Shown here: positions 48,201 to 63,894 of the stretch, piece after piece | Position numbering within the stretch: position 1 is the first letter of the stretch | How the letters are laid out: every line of letters begins with the position of its first letter | NCBI GenBank assembly: GCA_964036155.1 | Contig: OZ038422.1 | Location: forward strand, 12,857,201-12,921,200 | Source: Diploscapter coronatus | Taxonomy: Eukaryota; Nematoda; Chromadorea; Rhabditida; Rhabditidae | Direction of reading: 5' to 3' | Length of the DNA: 64,000 nucleotides | Notes under the pieces: generated by a model | What the model was told of the DNA's origin: nothing | Databases searched by the model: none | What the model saw: only the letters and a program-made list of their open reading frames with translations | Translations under genes and position numbers: made by a program

Positions 48201-51200
48201 CACGAGATACAGTCTCGTTCGGTATACAATTGAATTAATTAAGGTCATAAATGCTGTGATCGCGCGTTAACGCAGACAGTGCGAGATGCTGTGACTGAAT
48301 TATCGACTTCCCCCTGGTATGGAGCCGGAAGTGAAGGCGTCATTGCAGGGGTAATTAAAGAAATAATTTCTGTGGTTAACTATTTTAATTGGGCAATTAA
48401 CTTCAGAGAATCCAAAAAATGGCCCAACTACGGTTCGAGCGATCATACGAAGTTTTCGTGTCCAGACACGACTTTGCATTTGCGACATATCACGTGGGAA
48501 ACGCTATTTGTCATCAGTTCTACAAGGAGTTCTACATTTTGATCTACGCAACGCCTAGACAGGTAATTACATAGTTAATTAGACTACTCAAATAATAGCC
48601 CTAATTAAGTATGACGTTGATTATCAAGAAGCTGAGAATTACTTCTTTAATTTCGCTGAGAGAGAGAACTTGGGTTCAACCGAAATCACCCTACCTGAAA
48701 TGAAGGATTTCCATACTCCATTGGCTATCGAAGCTGAAGGCCCTAGAGCTGGGTTCCCCGTGAATTCTCATTGCGACCAAGATCATAGGGGTAATTAAAT
48801 AGTTAATTATCCTAATTAAATCATTACTTGCTCTGTTTAGGCTCGTACTGCTGTAATGTTCAGTTATTCAACTCGCTTCTTCAGGCTTATCGACAAGTTA
48901 TTCGACTTCCCAACTTCCATCAATACAATCTACGGCAATTTTCGAGGGTAATAAAAAGTTAATTAGGATAATTAGGTTTCAATTATGCTAATTAAGAGGC
49001 TCCAATGGGACGCCGAGGAGCTATTCCAACATTCGATGGAAGTTTTCGTTTCTTATGATGACTTTATCTTTAATGTCAACCATGCTAATGATTCCATCTG
49101 TAAATTCCGAGTGGATAAGTATTACATCTTCGCCTATACGACGAATTCGAATGTTACGGTACGCGATTTACGCAGAATATGGTTTAAACTAAGAACTGAA
49201 ATTACAGTATCCTTTACATTGGCCTGTAGAAGTCGACCTGGGAGAGGCTAAACCTATGAATTGCCCTCCGGAATTGGAGAAACTAGATGGTATATTAATT
49301 TAAATATCTTTAATGATAATTTGAAATTTAGGCGTTATATGTTGCGATCGAAATATGCAATATGATATGTTCAAAACTATCGATGTTGAAAAACAGAAAG
49401 AGGGCTTTAACCGGCATCAGACTCAATTTATGGCTACTGTAATGAAACATTGAGAATAGGCTTACTTATTTTTATTTCAGGCGATATTGCGTAAGATCCA
49501 AAGGCGATTTAACACTACATTCGAATCTATCTTAACGCCGGCAGATTTCATTTGGCAGACTGGACGATTCAGTGATAGGACGTGCAAAATTGACGCTGGA
49601 ATGTATAATGTCCTGGCTTATCAATCATCTTATCTGGTGAGTTAGTTATTCCAATTATTCTCGCTTAATTACTCGACTATATCCATTTAATTAATAATTG
49701 CCTTAATTATCTACTTAATAGCCTCCTCCTGCTTCGGACTTTCCGCCTACGGCCGAGCAATTGGCGGCTGCTACTGCTGCACTTCACGCTCAACAAGAGG
49801 CCGCGGCCGCAGCTGCAGCGCAGGGAGGTGGTAAGCTAATTTAATTTGTAACTTTTCAATTAATCGAATTATTTTAGGCCAAGGAAGCGGTCAAGGACAA
49901 GGTCAGGGTCAGGGTCAGGGTCAAGGTCAAGGTCAAGGACAGGGGCAAGGGCAGGGACAAGGTATGATTAAAAATCAAGAGTTATGAAGGCTTATTGTGT
50001 TGTTGATTGGAAAGCAAAGTCGATATTCATGCAGCAGCAATTAGAAATAGGATTTGGAGGAACGAAATAGTGAGTTGCGTAGAGGAGAAACGAGACGAAT
50101 AGTGCAATTCTTGAATATCGACATTTTCTTCAATCGATAATAGTATTCGCTCGATTTTTCCGAAAATTGGACCACTGAAAATAGAAGCTTAAGGGCTTCA
50201 ATTAGATGTTTTACTGCGGATGAAATGTTGAAGTTCGAGTTTCTAAAATAATTCCTGCTCAATCTAAGCCTACAAAAAATACCTCCAATTCAAATATTAT
50301 TTTAGGTCAAGGCCAAGGCCAGGGACAAGGTCAGGGACAAGGACAGGGTCAGGGTCAAGGAAACGCGGCGGCACAGTTTGCTCAGGCCAACAGTTTTGCG
50401 ATCGCCAATCAATTCGCCGCCGTGGCTCCACCGGCTGCACCACCACCTGTTGCAGCGCCGCCGATCCGTATGCAGATTTGTTCAATTTTTAAAAAATTAT
50501 AAGTGAAAGAGCTGATCTTCATCAATATTAATCTTTAAAAAAAATTGAAGGAGCATTAAATCCCTAAATTCCAAATCATATTTTCAGCCCCAGCCCCAGC
50601 CCCACCCGGATTGGGAAATACGTGCTTCTCATCGGACACTTGGCTGACGACCCCGAACGGCAAGAAGAGAATGGACGAGATTGAAGTCGGCGACTTCATA
50701 TTGACGGCCAATGAGACTCATGTAATTCTTTGAATTATATGTTATTACTTATTATGTTGCGTCATCCAATAAGTTCTTGGAATTAAAAACAAAATTAGTA
50801 TACCGTTTTCCTGATGCTATATGTTATCAGAAGAGTGAACATAGTATTGAAGCTAGAGAGTTCTAATTCTAAATTTAGAGATCTTATTTGATGATCCAAT
50901 ATTTATTTTTAATTTTAAAATAAATTTTACTTCAGATCTATTTCACCCCCATCTTGATGTGGCTTCACAAAGAGCCAGAAGTCAACGCGAGCTTCATCAC
51001 GATTATCACCGAATTTGGCAAGGCGCTAAGGCTAACCGACAAACATTTAATGTACATGAATGAATGTGGAGGTATTATTTAAAAATAAACTTTAAATAGT
51101 AATAATGAATAATGATTTTAAGATTATTACGAAGAATATATCGATTTCACCCCGGCAAAGTCCGTTTACGCTGATGAATTAAGGATTGGACAGTGTGTTA

Positions 51201-51715
51201 TTGTTATTTATAAGGTAAAATTTTTAGGTCTGTTTGAAATGGTTAAATAACATAAAGCTCCAGTGTTTACCATATAAAATATCTTCTATCTTAAGTTATT
51301 TCAAATTTTTAGGGTCGTTTCCGTCAGCAAAGAATCGAGAATATCTTTATCACCCAACGAAAAGGCATTTATGCTCCATTAACGAGTAACGGAAGGCTAA
51401 TTGTGAATGATATGCTGGCATCATGCCATAGCAATATGAAGGAAGTCATTATACAGTACAAATTCGCTGAGGTTTAAACTTATTAAAGTTTCAAATTATG
51501 GTTTTAATTTAATAGGTTTTCACACGTATGCGAAGGACCGTTAGTGATTTCATCAGTGAATCTAGCCTTAATGAACTGGTAGGTTGAATATTTATTCCAA
51601 GCTAAAATCATACTTAAATTTATATTTTATACTTAATTTTTAGGTACCTCTCCCCGTCGGTATCGAGTTATTATTAAGTATGGCGAAACTTGTTACCCCT
51701 CACTTTTTCTCATGA
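45256..51715 (+). CDS. Hedgehog-related protein: four Ground-like domains + Hint/Hog (groundhog-type), copy 2
   Basis: Tandem paralogue of the gene at 37856-43578, again starting directly after TTTCAG with a signal peptide (MRITWVILNLSLHFVGIIQA). A Pro/Gln-rich N-terminal segment precedes four Ground-like domains with CC openings: CCDSDLEANL (46054), CCDRALTQTV (48259), CCNVQLFNSL (48847) and CCDRNMQYDM (49340). Between the first and second lies a basic insert (RKKNSKNRREKRQ, a possible furin-type site). After domain 4 come an Ala-rich stretch, a long Gly-Gln repeat (49877-50361, split by an intron) and Pro/Ala sequence. The Hint/Hog domain starts at TCFSSDTWLTTPNG, continues RLTDKHLM and GRFRQQ, and ends LASCHS ... 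LVTPHFFS. The catalytic Cys and TxxH are intact. The shared four-domain layout shows duplication of the whole gene. Confidence 0.86.
48066..48170. repeat. fold-back element, GCAATGCCGCA family, copy 3
   Basis: GCAATGACGCATACTTTGCC with GGGTGATCTTCTCTCC is mirrored by AGGAGAGAAGGAATGGGT, CACGCCCACTTTATCATG and CGGCATTGC. Each arm is about 50 bp. It lies in the intron before Ground-like domain 2 of Hog gene 2. Confidence 0.7.
49877..50361 (+). repeat. GGTCAR hexamer repeat encoding (Gly-Gln)n, split by an intron
   Basis: Tandem GGTCAG/GGTCAA/GGACAG hexamers encode Gly-Gln repeats at about 49880-49962 and again at about 50306-50361. The intron between them (about 49963-50305) contains the fold-back copy at 50015-50175. 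Confidence 0.75.
50015..50175. repeat. dispersed element, GCGAAATAGTGAG family, copy 1
   Basis: It contains AGTCGATATTCATGCA, AATTAGAAATAGGATTTGGA and CGAAATAGTGAGTTGCGTAG, then AGAGGAGAAACGAGACGAAT. It aligns by eye with 59516-59690. The sequence between the ends has an inverted TCGATATTCA / TGAATATCGA pair. Confidence 0.65.
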
Positions 51716-52846
51716 ATGAAAAGTACAACACTTTAAACTAGACTCTAATTTAAATCATTGTTATGTCTGATGAATTTTGCAATATACGCTTATTTGCTTA
51801 TTTATTTGTTGGTTATTGTTATTTTTGGCTTAATGATATAATAATTATTTAGAATGTCTATTAAAAAGATATCATTAAGTCACATTTCACAGTTGCTATT
51901 CCAAAAGTCTAACTTTTACGAGCTTGTACATGAATATGTATATGTTAATAAATACTAATCGTTATATTATAAATATTTAACTATTCTGTCTTCTAAACAT
52001 TAATAGTACAAAAATCCAGTTTCTCTTCGAAGTGATAGGGCTAAATGTAAGCTTGAAAGGAGCGTGTGGGAAAAAGGAAAGTGAGAACGATAGAGATAAA
52101 GAGAGGATATAGGGAACTAAGGATGGGATAAAGACGGATAATTGTGTGACCTTATTTCGGCATCAGCAAGACATTCGACATTCCAATGCCCCCTCTTGAA
52201 ATCCAGAGATATCGAAAGGATTTCACTTTCAGATAATATCCATTGCAAATCACTTCACTTTCTTCATTTTCGATTTTTCTTATAGATTCACTTTCATTTA
52301 TCACCGAATATGGAAAAACGATTATGAAATTCATTTTATTATTTTCATATAATATTTTCTTTAAATTTAATTACACCTGAATCTTCTATACGTAAGCTAT
52401 AATTATAATATGGTTAAAAAACCTTCATAAAAATAACGTATGTTTTTTTCTCATCATCAAATTTATTTAGGAGATATTATGCACCTCAATCTTATATCTC
52501 CTAATCTTTGAGAGACTAAGAAAATCGCTACTCCATTTTGCATATTATCAGATTTTCTCGTCACTAATGGTCTCCAACCGCGTAATATCCGATTCTTAAA
52601 ATGCTTCAAGGAAAAATGAACGAAATTTTGAAGATAGATTTTATCTTTCAGATGCCAAAATCTATTGTTAGAAACTAGAGGATTTCATAAATCTCTTTAA
52701 ATCCATTTATTTCGACCCTATAGAATTTCTTTCAAACAGATCATACATTGCGTTTGAAGTTGTTTTCTTGGCCAATTTGAATGCGAGTCTAAGTCGACTT
52801 TTCAGATACCTAAAGCCGGATTAATCAGAGATAAATCAAGGACATA
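51716..52846. other. intergenic spacer
   Basis: This is the 3' flank of Hog gene 2 and the upstream region of the Wart-type gene. I see no gene. A degenerate GGATTTCATAAATC motif occurs near 52680. Confidence 0.5.
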
Positions 52847-55599
52847 ATGATTCTGAGGCTAAATCTAGGCTATACTCTAATTCTAGTTCCATTATCGTTA
52901 TTCCACGTGGCTTTGTCGAGCTATTGCGGGCAATCGGCAGTACCGTTCACGTTTCAGGTTCGATTTGTTTGTTCTATGAAATAAAGGATTTTGCCTAAAT
53001 TTTTACAAATTAGCATAAATTAAAGTGAATTTGACAAATCTAATGAAGATCAGCTTATTTTTCACCAACATATTTTTGAAAATTAGCAAAAAGCACTAAT
53101 AAAGTACTCAAATTCAGGTGTTACGCTCAGGCCACCCCATCTTAGGCTGCGCGCGACCAAAATGTTTCGGCTGGAACGCAAACGGTACGCGGGCTGCTGA
53201 TTCAGTGCAATTTTATCGAATTAACGAAAAGGAGGATGGATATCTGAGGAGATCTGATCAAGTCACGAAAAATCCATCCAAAGATCCACAATATCAACCT
53301 AAGACTTCGGTATTTGAAGTTTTTTCCCCTAAATTTTATTTGTAAAATTTTCATTTATAAAAATTCCCTTTCATTTTTTCCTATAAAAAGAAATGTATGA
53401 AATCATATGTTTAATAAAAAAAGGTATATAAAATCCTTTAATTTTTCAATCTTTAGATCTGCTCCGAAAGATATACGGATAGTTGCCGACCTGACGAATG
53501 GGTGGGAGGTCTCGCTCCACAAGAGGACCCCCAATCTTCACCTCTAAAAGTACCTACTCTTGAAAATTCTATGTAAAATATAAAGATTAGGTTAGATGCT
53601 GCTCTTATCACATGTTGGAAGTATCTGAGGATAGAGGTGTCGCTACGGTTAAACAGGTAATTAACTAGAGTAACTAAATATTGAAAACTGGATATTACTA
53701 ATTTAATTAGTACAATTACGCTGATTAAGGGCCAACTAGTTGTGGGCGGAGAATATATGGAGGCTGATAAATTACTCGGATTCGATTATATCTCCAATTT
53801 ACAGAAGAGTTTTTATGATAATGGAACGTAAGAAATTTTGTTCCCTAAAACTCAGCTACTTTAATCTTTTTTTAGAATTTATTATTCCGTGACTATCAAA
53901 AGAATGCAATGTCAAGACGACGAGTCTGTATTTCCCGAGGGTTAAATTAAAAGAGACTCTTTGTAAAAATTTTACTTTTAGCAGAGTTAAACTTGGTGCA
54001 GGGAGGGTCCAAAACAACTACCACCGAGCCACTCAGTCAAGATAATGCCATTGTGCATTATCCTATTGGCAGAGCCGACGAACCTCAACAAATCAGTAAA
54101 ACCGCTCCTAGACAAGGTTTTCTAAATATTTTAAAATCAGAGTATCATTATTTTAGTTCAACCCAGCGCAATTCCGAGCCCTACTCCAGCAACCTCAAAT
54201 CCTATTCAATCTCAGCCATATTCAAGTACTGCGAATACAGTTGTATCTCAACCGGTAACTATCCAAACTAGATAGTTACCCTAATCAAGCATTAATTAGA
54301 CTCAAGTGAATTACCCCCAGCCTCAGACTTCGAATATTCAACCATTGCCTAGTCATAACCCAATAGCTCAAGGCGTAACGACTGTCCAAGGTTATCCTCA
54401 GGTGTGTGAAGATCAGTCTTTCTTTTGAAAATTTGGAAACTCAGATTCAACTAGCCGCAAATCCAAGCCCATATGGACAGTATTACCAATCCGGATATGG
54501 CATACAAAGTCAGGCTTTGCCTCAATCTCAAACTGGACAGAGTAATTTTAAAATTAAGCTTGCATTGAAAATATTCTAATTAAGTCGGACTGCCATCACC
54601 ATTTTCTCTCTATCAATTCCAGCATCCTCTAGCTCAGGTATAACGAAATTCCTAATTTAAAAAAGGAAAAAAAAACTCCAAATTCAGCCCCAAGCCACTC
54701 CCTCTCCACTTATGGGCATTTTCACTCCGGCTCAGACTTTATTCCCCACACTACCTCCAGTAACCATGGCTCCTATGACAAGTAAAAATGGTTAACCTAA
54801 AAAAGACGACTTTTAAAAGTAGTACGATAAATATCGAATACAATTGCCTCATTTTTAAAGACACTATCTTATTAGGTTATTATCGTACAAATTTGATTAA
54901 TTGCTCTTAAAATAAAAAAAAATATTTAAGCCTCGTAATTTAGTGTTCTCCCCAATTCAACCCCAAGTTCAACCTCAAATTCAAACTCAAGTCCAACCTC
55001 AAGCTTATGGTGCTCCGACCTATACTCAACCAGCCCAGTCTATCCCAGTTGCGCCGGCACAAGTTCAGACCCAAGTTTCGGCTCAAATTCCGGCCCAAGT
55101 CCAAGCTCCGTACCCCTACAATCAGCAGCAGATGGCTGTACCTCAAAACTACGCTCAATTGCCACCCAATTCGCAGCCAAATCAACAACAACAATATGCA
55201 CAATACGCGCAATATTATAATCAGAATTATCAGGTATTTGTAAATATTATCTGAACTTTAGCAATTAAAGAAAATTCGTATTTGAATTGAATCTGAAAAT
55301 AGTTCAATCCTAACATGAGGAATTAGCAACGAGTTTGATAGTGGAAAAGTATCCTTACTCGTACTATTTCATATGCAACTATTTTCAAGATATTTTTTAA
55401 TTATGCTAATTTTTGGACTACTGTAATTTTACTTTAGGGCGCACCCACTCCATTCCCACAGATGGCAACGATAAGTTTGCCGAAATTAGAAGACCTCCCA
55501 AAAATCGATATACCCTCAGTGGAAGATGTAGAAAATGTAATTCCGCCAGTACAAAAAGCGATTTTAACATCTGTAGCTAAATTCTTCGGGGTACTGTAG
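52847..55599 (+). CDS. Hedgehog-related Wart/Qua-type secreted protein without Hint domain
   Basis: The signal peptide (MILRLNLGYTLILVPLSLF) is followed by a Wart-type N-terminal domain: SYCGQSAVPFTFQVLRSG, HPILGCARPKCFGWN, VQFYRINEKEDGYLRR, ICSERY...WVGGLAPQ, RCCSYHMLEVSEDRGVA, GQLVVGGEYM and FDYISNLQ...YYSVTIKRMQC. These cysteine blocks are typical of warthog/quahog proteins. The rest is a long Gln/Pro/Thr-rich chain (exons to 55256) that ends after a last exon from about 55440 with LPKLEDLPKIDIPSVED and KFFGVL. No Hint/Hog module is visible, so it is not expected to self-cleave. C. elegans also has Wart proteins without Hog. It is third in a row of Hedgehog-related genes on the same strand. 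I cannot decide between wrt and qua orthology. Confidence 0.82.
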
Positions 55600-55974
55600 T
55601 TTCTACAGTAACTTCTATGAATCTCGTAACTTAATAATAATAAATCTAATAATTTTAATAAAACTTTATATTCAGAAATTATGTTTTAGCTCATTGTAAA
55701 AAGATAACACCAGTCTTAACGATGGAGAGAATTCTAAAACCCTATTCACAACTTTCCCTTCATGGATGCATTTTTCTTCTAGAACTATCCTAAAATTTGA
55801 AATTCCCGATTCTTTTCAAAGTTATATATGCTCAGAGAATGTTATCTTATAACTGCAAAAACAACTAAAACTAAGCTTAGAAAAAGAAGAAATTTTTCGA
55901 ACTTCGAAAAATCAACTAACAACTAAATCGAGATAAAAGCAGTGAAAATAAAAAATTAGAATGACTGCCGTACT

Positions 55975-58970
<2,996 letters not shown>

Positions 58971-61520
58971 TCTGAAACCCTGAAATTAGCATAAGCTTAA
59001 GAAAATCGACGTTTTTTACGAAAGTGAGAATAGAAATTCAAAAACGTGCAGATTGTAAATAAGTTTCGCAAGTGACAACATAAACAAAGTATTGATCGAA
59101 AGTGTAGTCTAGAGGAAAATAGTCGTCAAAAATAGACAAGGAATGGAGATAATTAGCCTAATTATGCTAAATTTGCGAATTATCAAACGTATAAAATGTA
59201 GAAAAATAAAAGAGAAGATAAATAAACCCATAAAAATAGAAATCGCTTTATCGCCTGCAGGGGTGAACGGAAATGCAAATTTTGAAGACCCGGAAACGGA
59301 GTTTCAATTTTGAAAGTACTTGAGAAAACGGAAACGGAACTCCGTTCAGCCCTGACCGGCCGCCTGTGCAAGGAGGAGCGAATGAAATCGTCTGAACAAC
59401 TCTTTGAGTTTTAAGTCTCGAAAACCCGTCTTCGGAATCTTCTGAAATTAGCATACAGAGGTACTTCTTAACCCACTCTATAAGAATGTTATCATTTGGA
59501 ATCATTAATTGGAGAGAAAGTCGGTATTCGTGCACAGTAATTAGAAACCGATTTTGGAGCGAAATAGTGAGTCGCGTAGAAGAGAAACGAGGCGAATAAC
59601 GCAATTTTGGATGTCAACATTCTCCTAATCAATAAAAGAAAAACAAAAAACTCTGGTCGGTTTTCTCCAATTACTGGTTCTTCGTCGAGGTCGCGCCGCA
59701 CAGCTTTACATAACGAGGAATTACTTGAACACTTTTTTCTTCATTAAATTTTTCGAAATCCACAAATACGATTTGGGCAATATTGAATACATCGATAGTG
59801 TCTACGTAGCTCTACAAGAGTGCTAATCTGGTCAAAACATTCTGGGTAAATTTTTCCGCAATTTCCGATTGTTCGCCGACGTCGTATCGTTCAGCCTAAT
59901 ATTAGCCTAAAATGTGAGTATTTCAATTTTTTTTCGAAAATTGTGTAATTTTAAGCGTTAATCGAGGAATTTTTGTTGATTTCCAGGTAGAGTTTGCGCT
60001 TTTCGCCCTAAAACTGGACTATGGACCCATAAAATCGAACCGAGCACAGATATGACTGCTTACATTCGGACGTAAGGACAAAATATGGGCCGCTACCGGA
60101 CCTGATATTCGAGATTCGGAGAAAAAGAAAATAAAAACTCCTGAGTACCAGCAGAGAATTGATCACTAAATCAATTATTACTTTCAAATTTCACCATAAA
60201 ATTTTCTATCAGTTTTTAATAGAAGTTATTTTACTTCTTTAATTTGCAAGAACTAACTTCATCTGCTCATTCTCGATATTCTCATTTGAATTAATTCAGG
60301 GAATCAAAATTAGTCGGAATTTAAATTATTTGACTCGTTTAAAGGATCTTTTGAAAAAAAATCTCTGTGAAAAGGGTTCCCTTTCTAGGGCACTCATATC
60401 GAATTGCAAAATTGGAGATAGGTCAAGAAATGTTTTTTTTTTCAAATTTTAGGCTTGAGAAGCTGGTTTTAAATTACCAAGAATATTTTAATACCATGAT
60501 ATCATTCACGCTTAAATTAATCGAATTAAATTTTTGTCAGATTTCCTGATTTTGACGTTCAGACGTTCACAATTTGCATGAGTTTAAAGAAGATGTTGCA
60601 ATTTTTAATTTATATTTTGCACTGTTCATATTTGCGTTCAGATTTCTTTGTGAATCATATATACGATAATATTTGCCATTAGTAGACCCTATTAATTGAT
60701 AATCATTTGTGTAGGTTTAAAATTCCTTTTCCATGATCAGAAATAAACAACAAGTTGTCTCCTACAAAAGCCTATTTTCACTTTAAAAATTAAAATTTAG
60801 TGCTTTCGTAGTCTATATTGTCCGCGGTTTAATCACAATTTGTTTAGAATTTGTACTACAGATGCAAACGCATTTGCAGAAGGCCATTCAACATTTCTTT
60901 TCTGCACATTTTCTGACCGAGAGTTGCAATTATTTTTGCCTGCTAATTAATTAGCTTCATAAAATTTAATTATGCAATATTTTGAATAATGATCTTGGGA
61001 TAAATTAATCACAGATGAATTATCCCCAATTGGATTAATCCTATTATGGTTTTAAATAATATTTAACTAATAATCTTTAGAAAATAAACTCATCTCCCAA
61101 ATTGACTCATAATTTTGGTCTTTAAGAATTGACATCTCTTCAAGCGTGTTAGAAGTGTGATAAGCGAGGCGTTAGGGGCGTGTATCTTTTCACCAGAAAT
61201 TTCGTATTTTGCACATTTTCGAAGAGATTTCGAAATTTCATCCCATTTTCATATTATCAGTCATTCAATATTCAATTGCATGCACTCGCTTCCTGTTGTT
61301 TTCATATTTCATAATTTTGCAAAAATTGATTTATTCTCAAACAAATTGGTCATTAATAAACGTATTAAGAAGGATTTGCAAGCTAGTATCTTGATTCTAT
61401 TTTTGCCTATTGGCTATTATTTTTTCGTATAATTTTTTTTCGGTTTGCTTACTAACCACACTATTTATTAACAATCCTAAATCTAATTTTTAATTCGATA
61501 CTAAAGCATCCATTTTCAGA
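58971..61520. other. intergenic region with one dispersed repeat copy
   Basis: This is the divergent space between pccb-1 and the CPG4-like gene. Apart from the dispersed element at 59516-59690 I see no gene or clear regulatory site in it. Short open frames here look AT-rich and random. Confidence 0.5.
59516..59690. repeat. dispersed element, GCGAAATAGTGAG family, copy 2
   Basis: It matches 50015-50175 by eye: AGTCGGTATTCGTGCACAG, TTAGAAACCGATTTTGGAG, CGAAATAGTGAGTCGCGTAG and AAGAGAAACGAGGCGAATA. It lies upstream of pccb-1. Confidence 0.65.
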
Positions 61521-63894
61521 ATGCTACAATATTTTGAACTCTGCAGTTTCGTTCTATTAGGTAAGTGAGGAATTTCTTCGAAGTACAATTATTTGAAATT
61601 CATTTTATTGTGACCTCACATACAAAACTAAGGGGAAATTCCAAGTGGTTCAAAAATAAGAATTTTTGAAATGTTTCGAAATTAATTACGCATTTTACGA
61701 ATATTAAATGTCAAAAATCAATCAATTAAGTAACTAAATAGTCAAATAACGTCACCCCTTTCAGCGATTTTTTCTCCAATAATTGACACGCGATATCACC
61801 GTCATGGAATGATGGCATTGAATGATGATCATTCAGGTATAAATTTAGCTTAAAAGTAAGTGATCCCTAAATTTTAATTTAGAAGAGCTAGATTTAAAAC
61901 CTACACCACCATGTAAAGCTATATGTGAGGCCCAATGGAAAGCCGAATTTCAGGTACATTTTAAAGTTTGAAATTCAACAACTTGATTCTAGTCTGAACT
62001 ATTTAAATTTATGGGCATTCTTCGAGATATTTATTGCGAATTTCATAGCAAAAGGCGTTAAATAAAAAGGTATTTTATGGCATTTTCGAGCATTCCTCAA
62101 AGAACGCAGCCAATCGAAAAGCGATTTTTATCGATAAATTTGAGCTGTTTATTGTTTCCTTGCCAAATTGCGTGGAACACAAATTTGCAACAAAGAACAT
62201 AGACGTTTCTGTGTGTTATGTTCAAAAAATAGATCCTAATTTCAAATATAGTTCAGATCTAAGCGAAGATCAACCTGATCAATAAAATATAACTTTTATT
62301 TAGATTATCTTATCATTATTTTAACGAAGATCGCCTGATTTAAATCCAAAATGTCTATTTTATTTAGATACCATTTTGATCATTACTTAGTGAAGATCAG
62401 CTTTGATTTAGTTGAATTCAAATTCAGATGCACTTCGGGAAGCTATATGATAGTAACTATTTCGATATTCCACTGGAAAATATTGTTATTAGCAATAAAT
62501 CCAGTCTAAACCTATTTTGCTCCTCGACAGAGCAAAAATTCGAGTGCTACGATCGAGAATGCCTCATGAAAAAGTAAAATTTAATTTATTTTTCAAAAAT
62601 TATCGAATTTAGTGATTCCAGGATGCCTTGGTCGGCCGATTATCACATTTGTATGCGAAAATTGACGGATTTTCGGGATAATATTGGGTGTTTGAGGTTT
62701 TTTAATTTAAATTTCACTATAAATTATGAAAAATATAGAGAATATAAGCTAATTTTTACTTTTTATGATAAATGACAGCAATCTTAAATTCAATTAAAAT
62801 GTATAGTATGAACATTTATAGTAAAATTTCAATATTTGGAAAATATTATGTCTTTTTCGATATAAAAGTTTTGTTAAATATAAAGAAATGCTATAATCCT
62901 TAATTAAATGCCAACTTGAAGTTTAAAATATGAAATATTACAATAACGGCAACCTGTGGAAGTAATTGCAATAGTTTCATCGTTGCATACGAAATAGTGT
63001 GGGGAAGAGAGTCTTTTCCCTAGCAAATCCTATACCATTTCGCGTGTAATGATGCAACTTTTTTCCAAATTGTCACAATAACAGTCTAGATTATTCTTAA
63101 AGTTCATTAAAAATTAAACTTTATATACCCTTTTTTAAATTCAGCAAAACCGCCCATATCGTTTCTGATGGGTGTATCGATGTGTGCAATGGCATCGAAG
63201 CTCGATTGAATTCCTACGAGAATGCCCATCTGGCATCTTTACGGTTATCACGGGAAGCCGCCTCAGAATATATCCAACAGAATCAAAACTGCCACATTAT
63301 TGCTTGTCATCAGCGGTGTCATGTAACTTCATATATTTATTATTTGTTAATGATTTTAAATTATATTCTAATGCAAAGTGACTCTAAAAAATCCTATTTT
63401 CTTTCTCTTTTTTCAAACAATTTTTTTAAAGTGAGCATACTTTCGAAAAAAAAATTCTTAATTTAAAATTTTTTTTAGAATGCAGTAATCGAAAGACTTT
63501 GTAATTCAAATGAAGCTGGAGAAGCTCAGCAAGTTATCGATGATTATTATCAGTCCTACCTACAATATGATATTCAAGTTATGCATAATACAAAGAACGA
63601 GCATTTGATTTCAAGTTTTTGCCGAAGAGTTACGGAGGGAGAAAATGAGGTTATTTTAATTAAAATTTATAAAAAAAATAATAATAATAAATTAGTGAAA
63701 CTATCGATGCTCAATTTTTAAAATTTCATTCGATTTTCTCTTACTATATTATTTACTACCTTAATTTTCATATTTTAAAATAACTTTAATCTTAGAATAT
63801 ACCGGTCTCAAACATGACAAGCTACAATAGCTTGATTTTGTCGAACATCAACGAAAGGATAGATGCTATGATATCATGCATAGAATCCGTATAA
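61521..63894 (+). CDS. cysteine-rich secreted protein, CPG4-domain-like
   Basis: The ATG follows a CATTTTCAGA acceptor. The N-terminus MLQYFELCSFVLLAIFSPI is a signal peptide. The mature chain is acidic with regularly spaced Cys pairs: PCKAICEAQW, NLFCSSTEQKFECYDREC, YHICMRK, GCIDVCNGIEARLN, NCHIIACHQRCH, VIERLCNS.EAG, ISSFCRRV and ISCIESV at the end. The spacing (C..xC, 'C.I.CH..C', 'I..LC...AG') resembles nematode chondroitin-proteoglycan-4 (CPG4) type secreted domains, which are poorly characterised. Visible exons begin at 61521, about 61765, 61883, 62428, 62622, 63145, 63480 and 63797. I did not fix every boundary, and the family call is tentative. There is no membrane segment after the signal. 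Confidence 0.6.
62955..63078. repeat. fold-back element, CGAAATAGT family, copy 2
   Basis: TTGCAATAGTTTCATCGTTG, ATACGAAATAGTGTGGGG and CTTTTCCC, then ATTTCGCGTGTAATGATGC and AACTTTTTTCCAAATTGT. It is nearly collinear with 34951-35072 and lies in an intron of the CPG4-like gene. Confidence 0.7.

Noticed and set aside
50297..50485. minus-strand 62-aa frame
   Set aside because: It is the antisense shadow of the Gly-Gln repeat in Hog gene 2.
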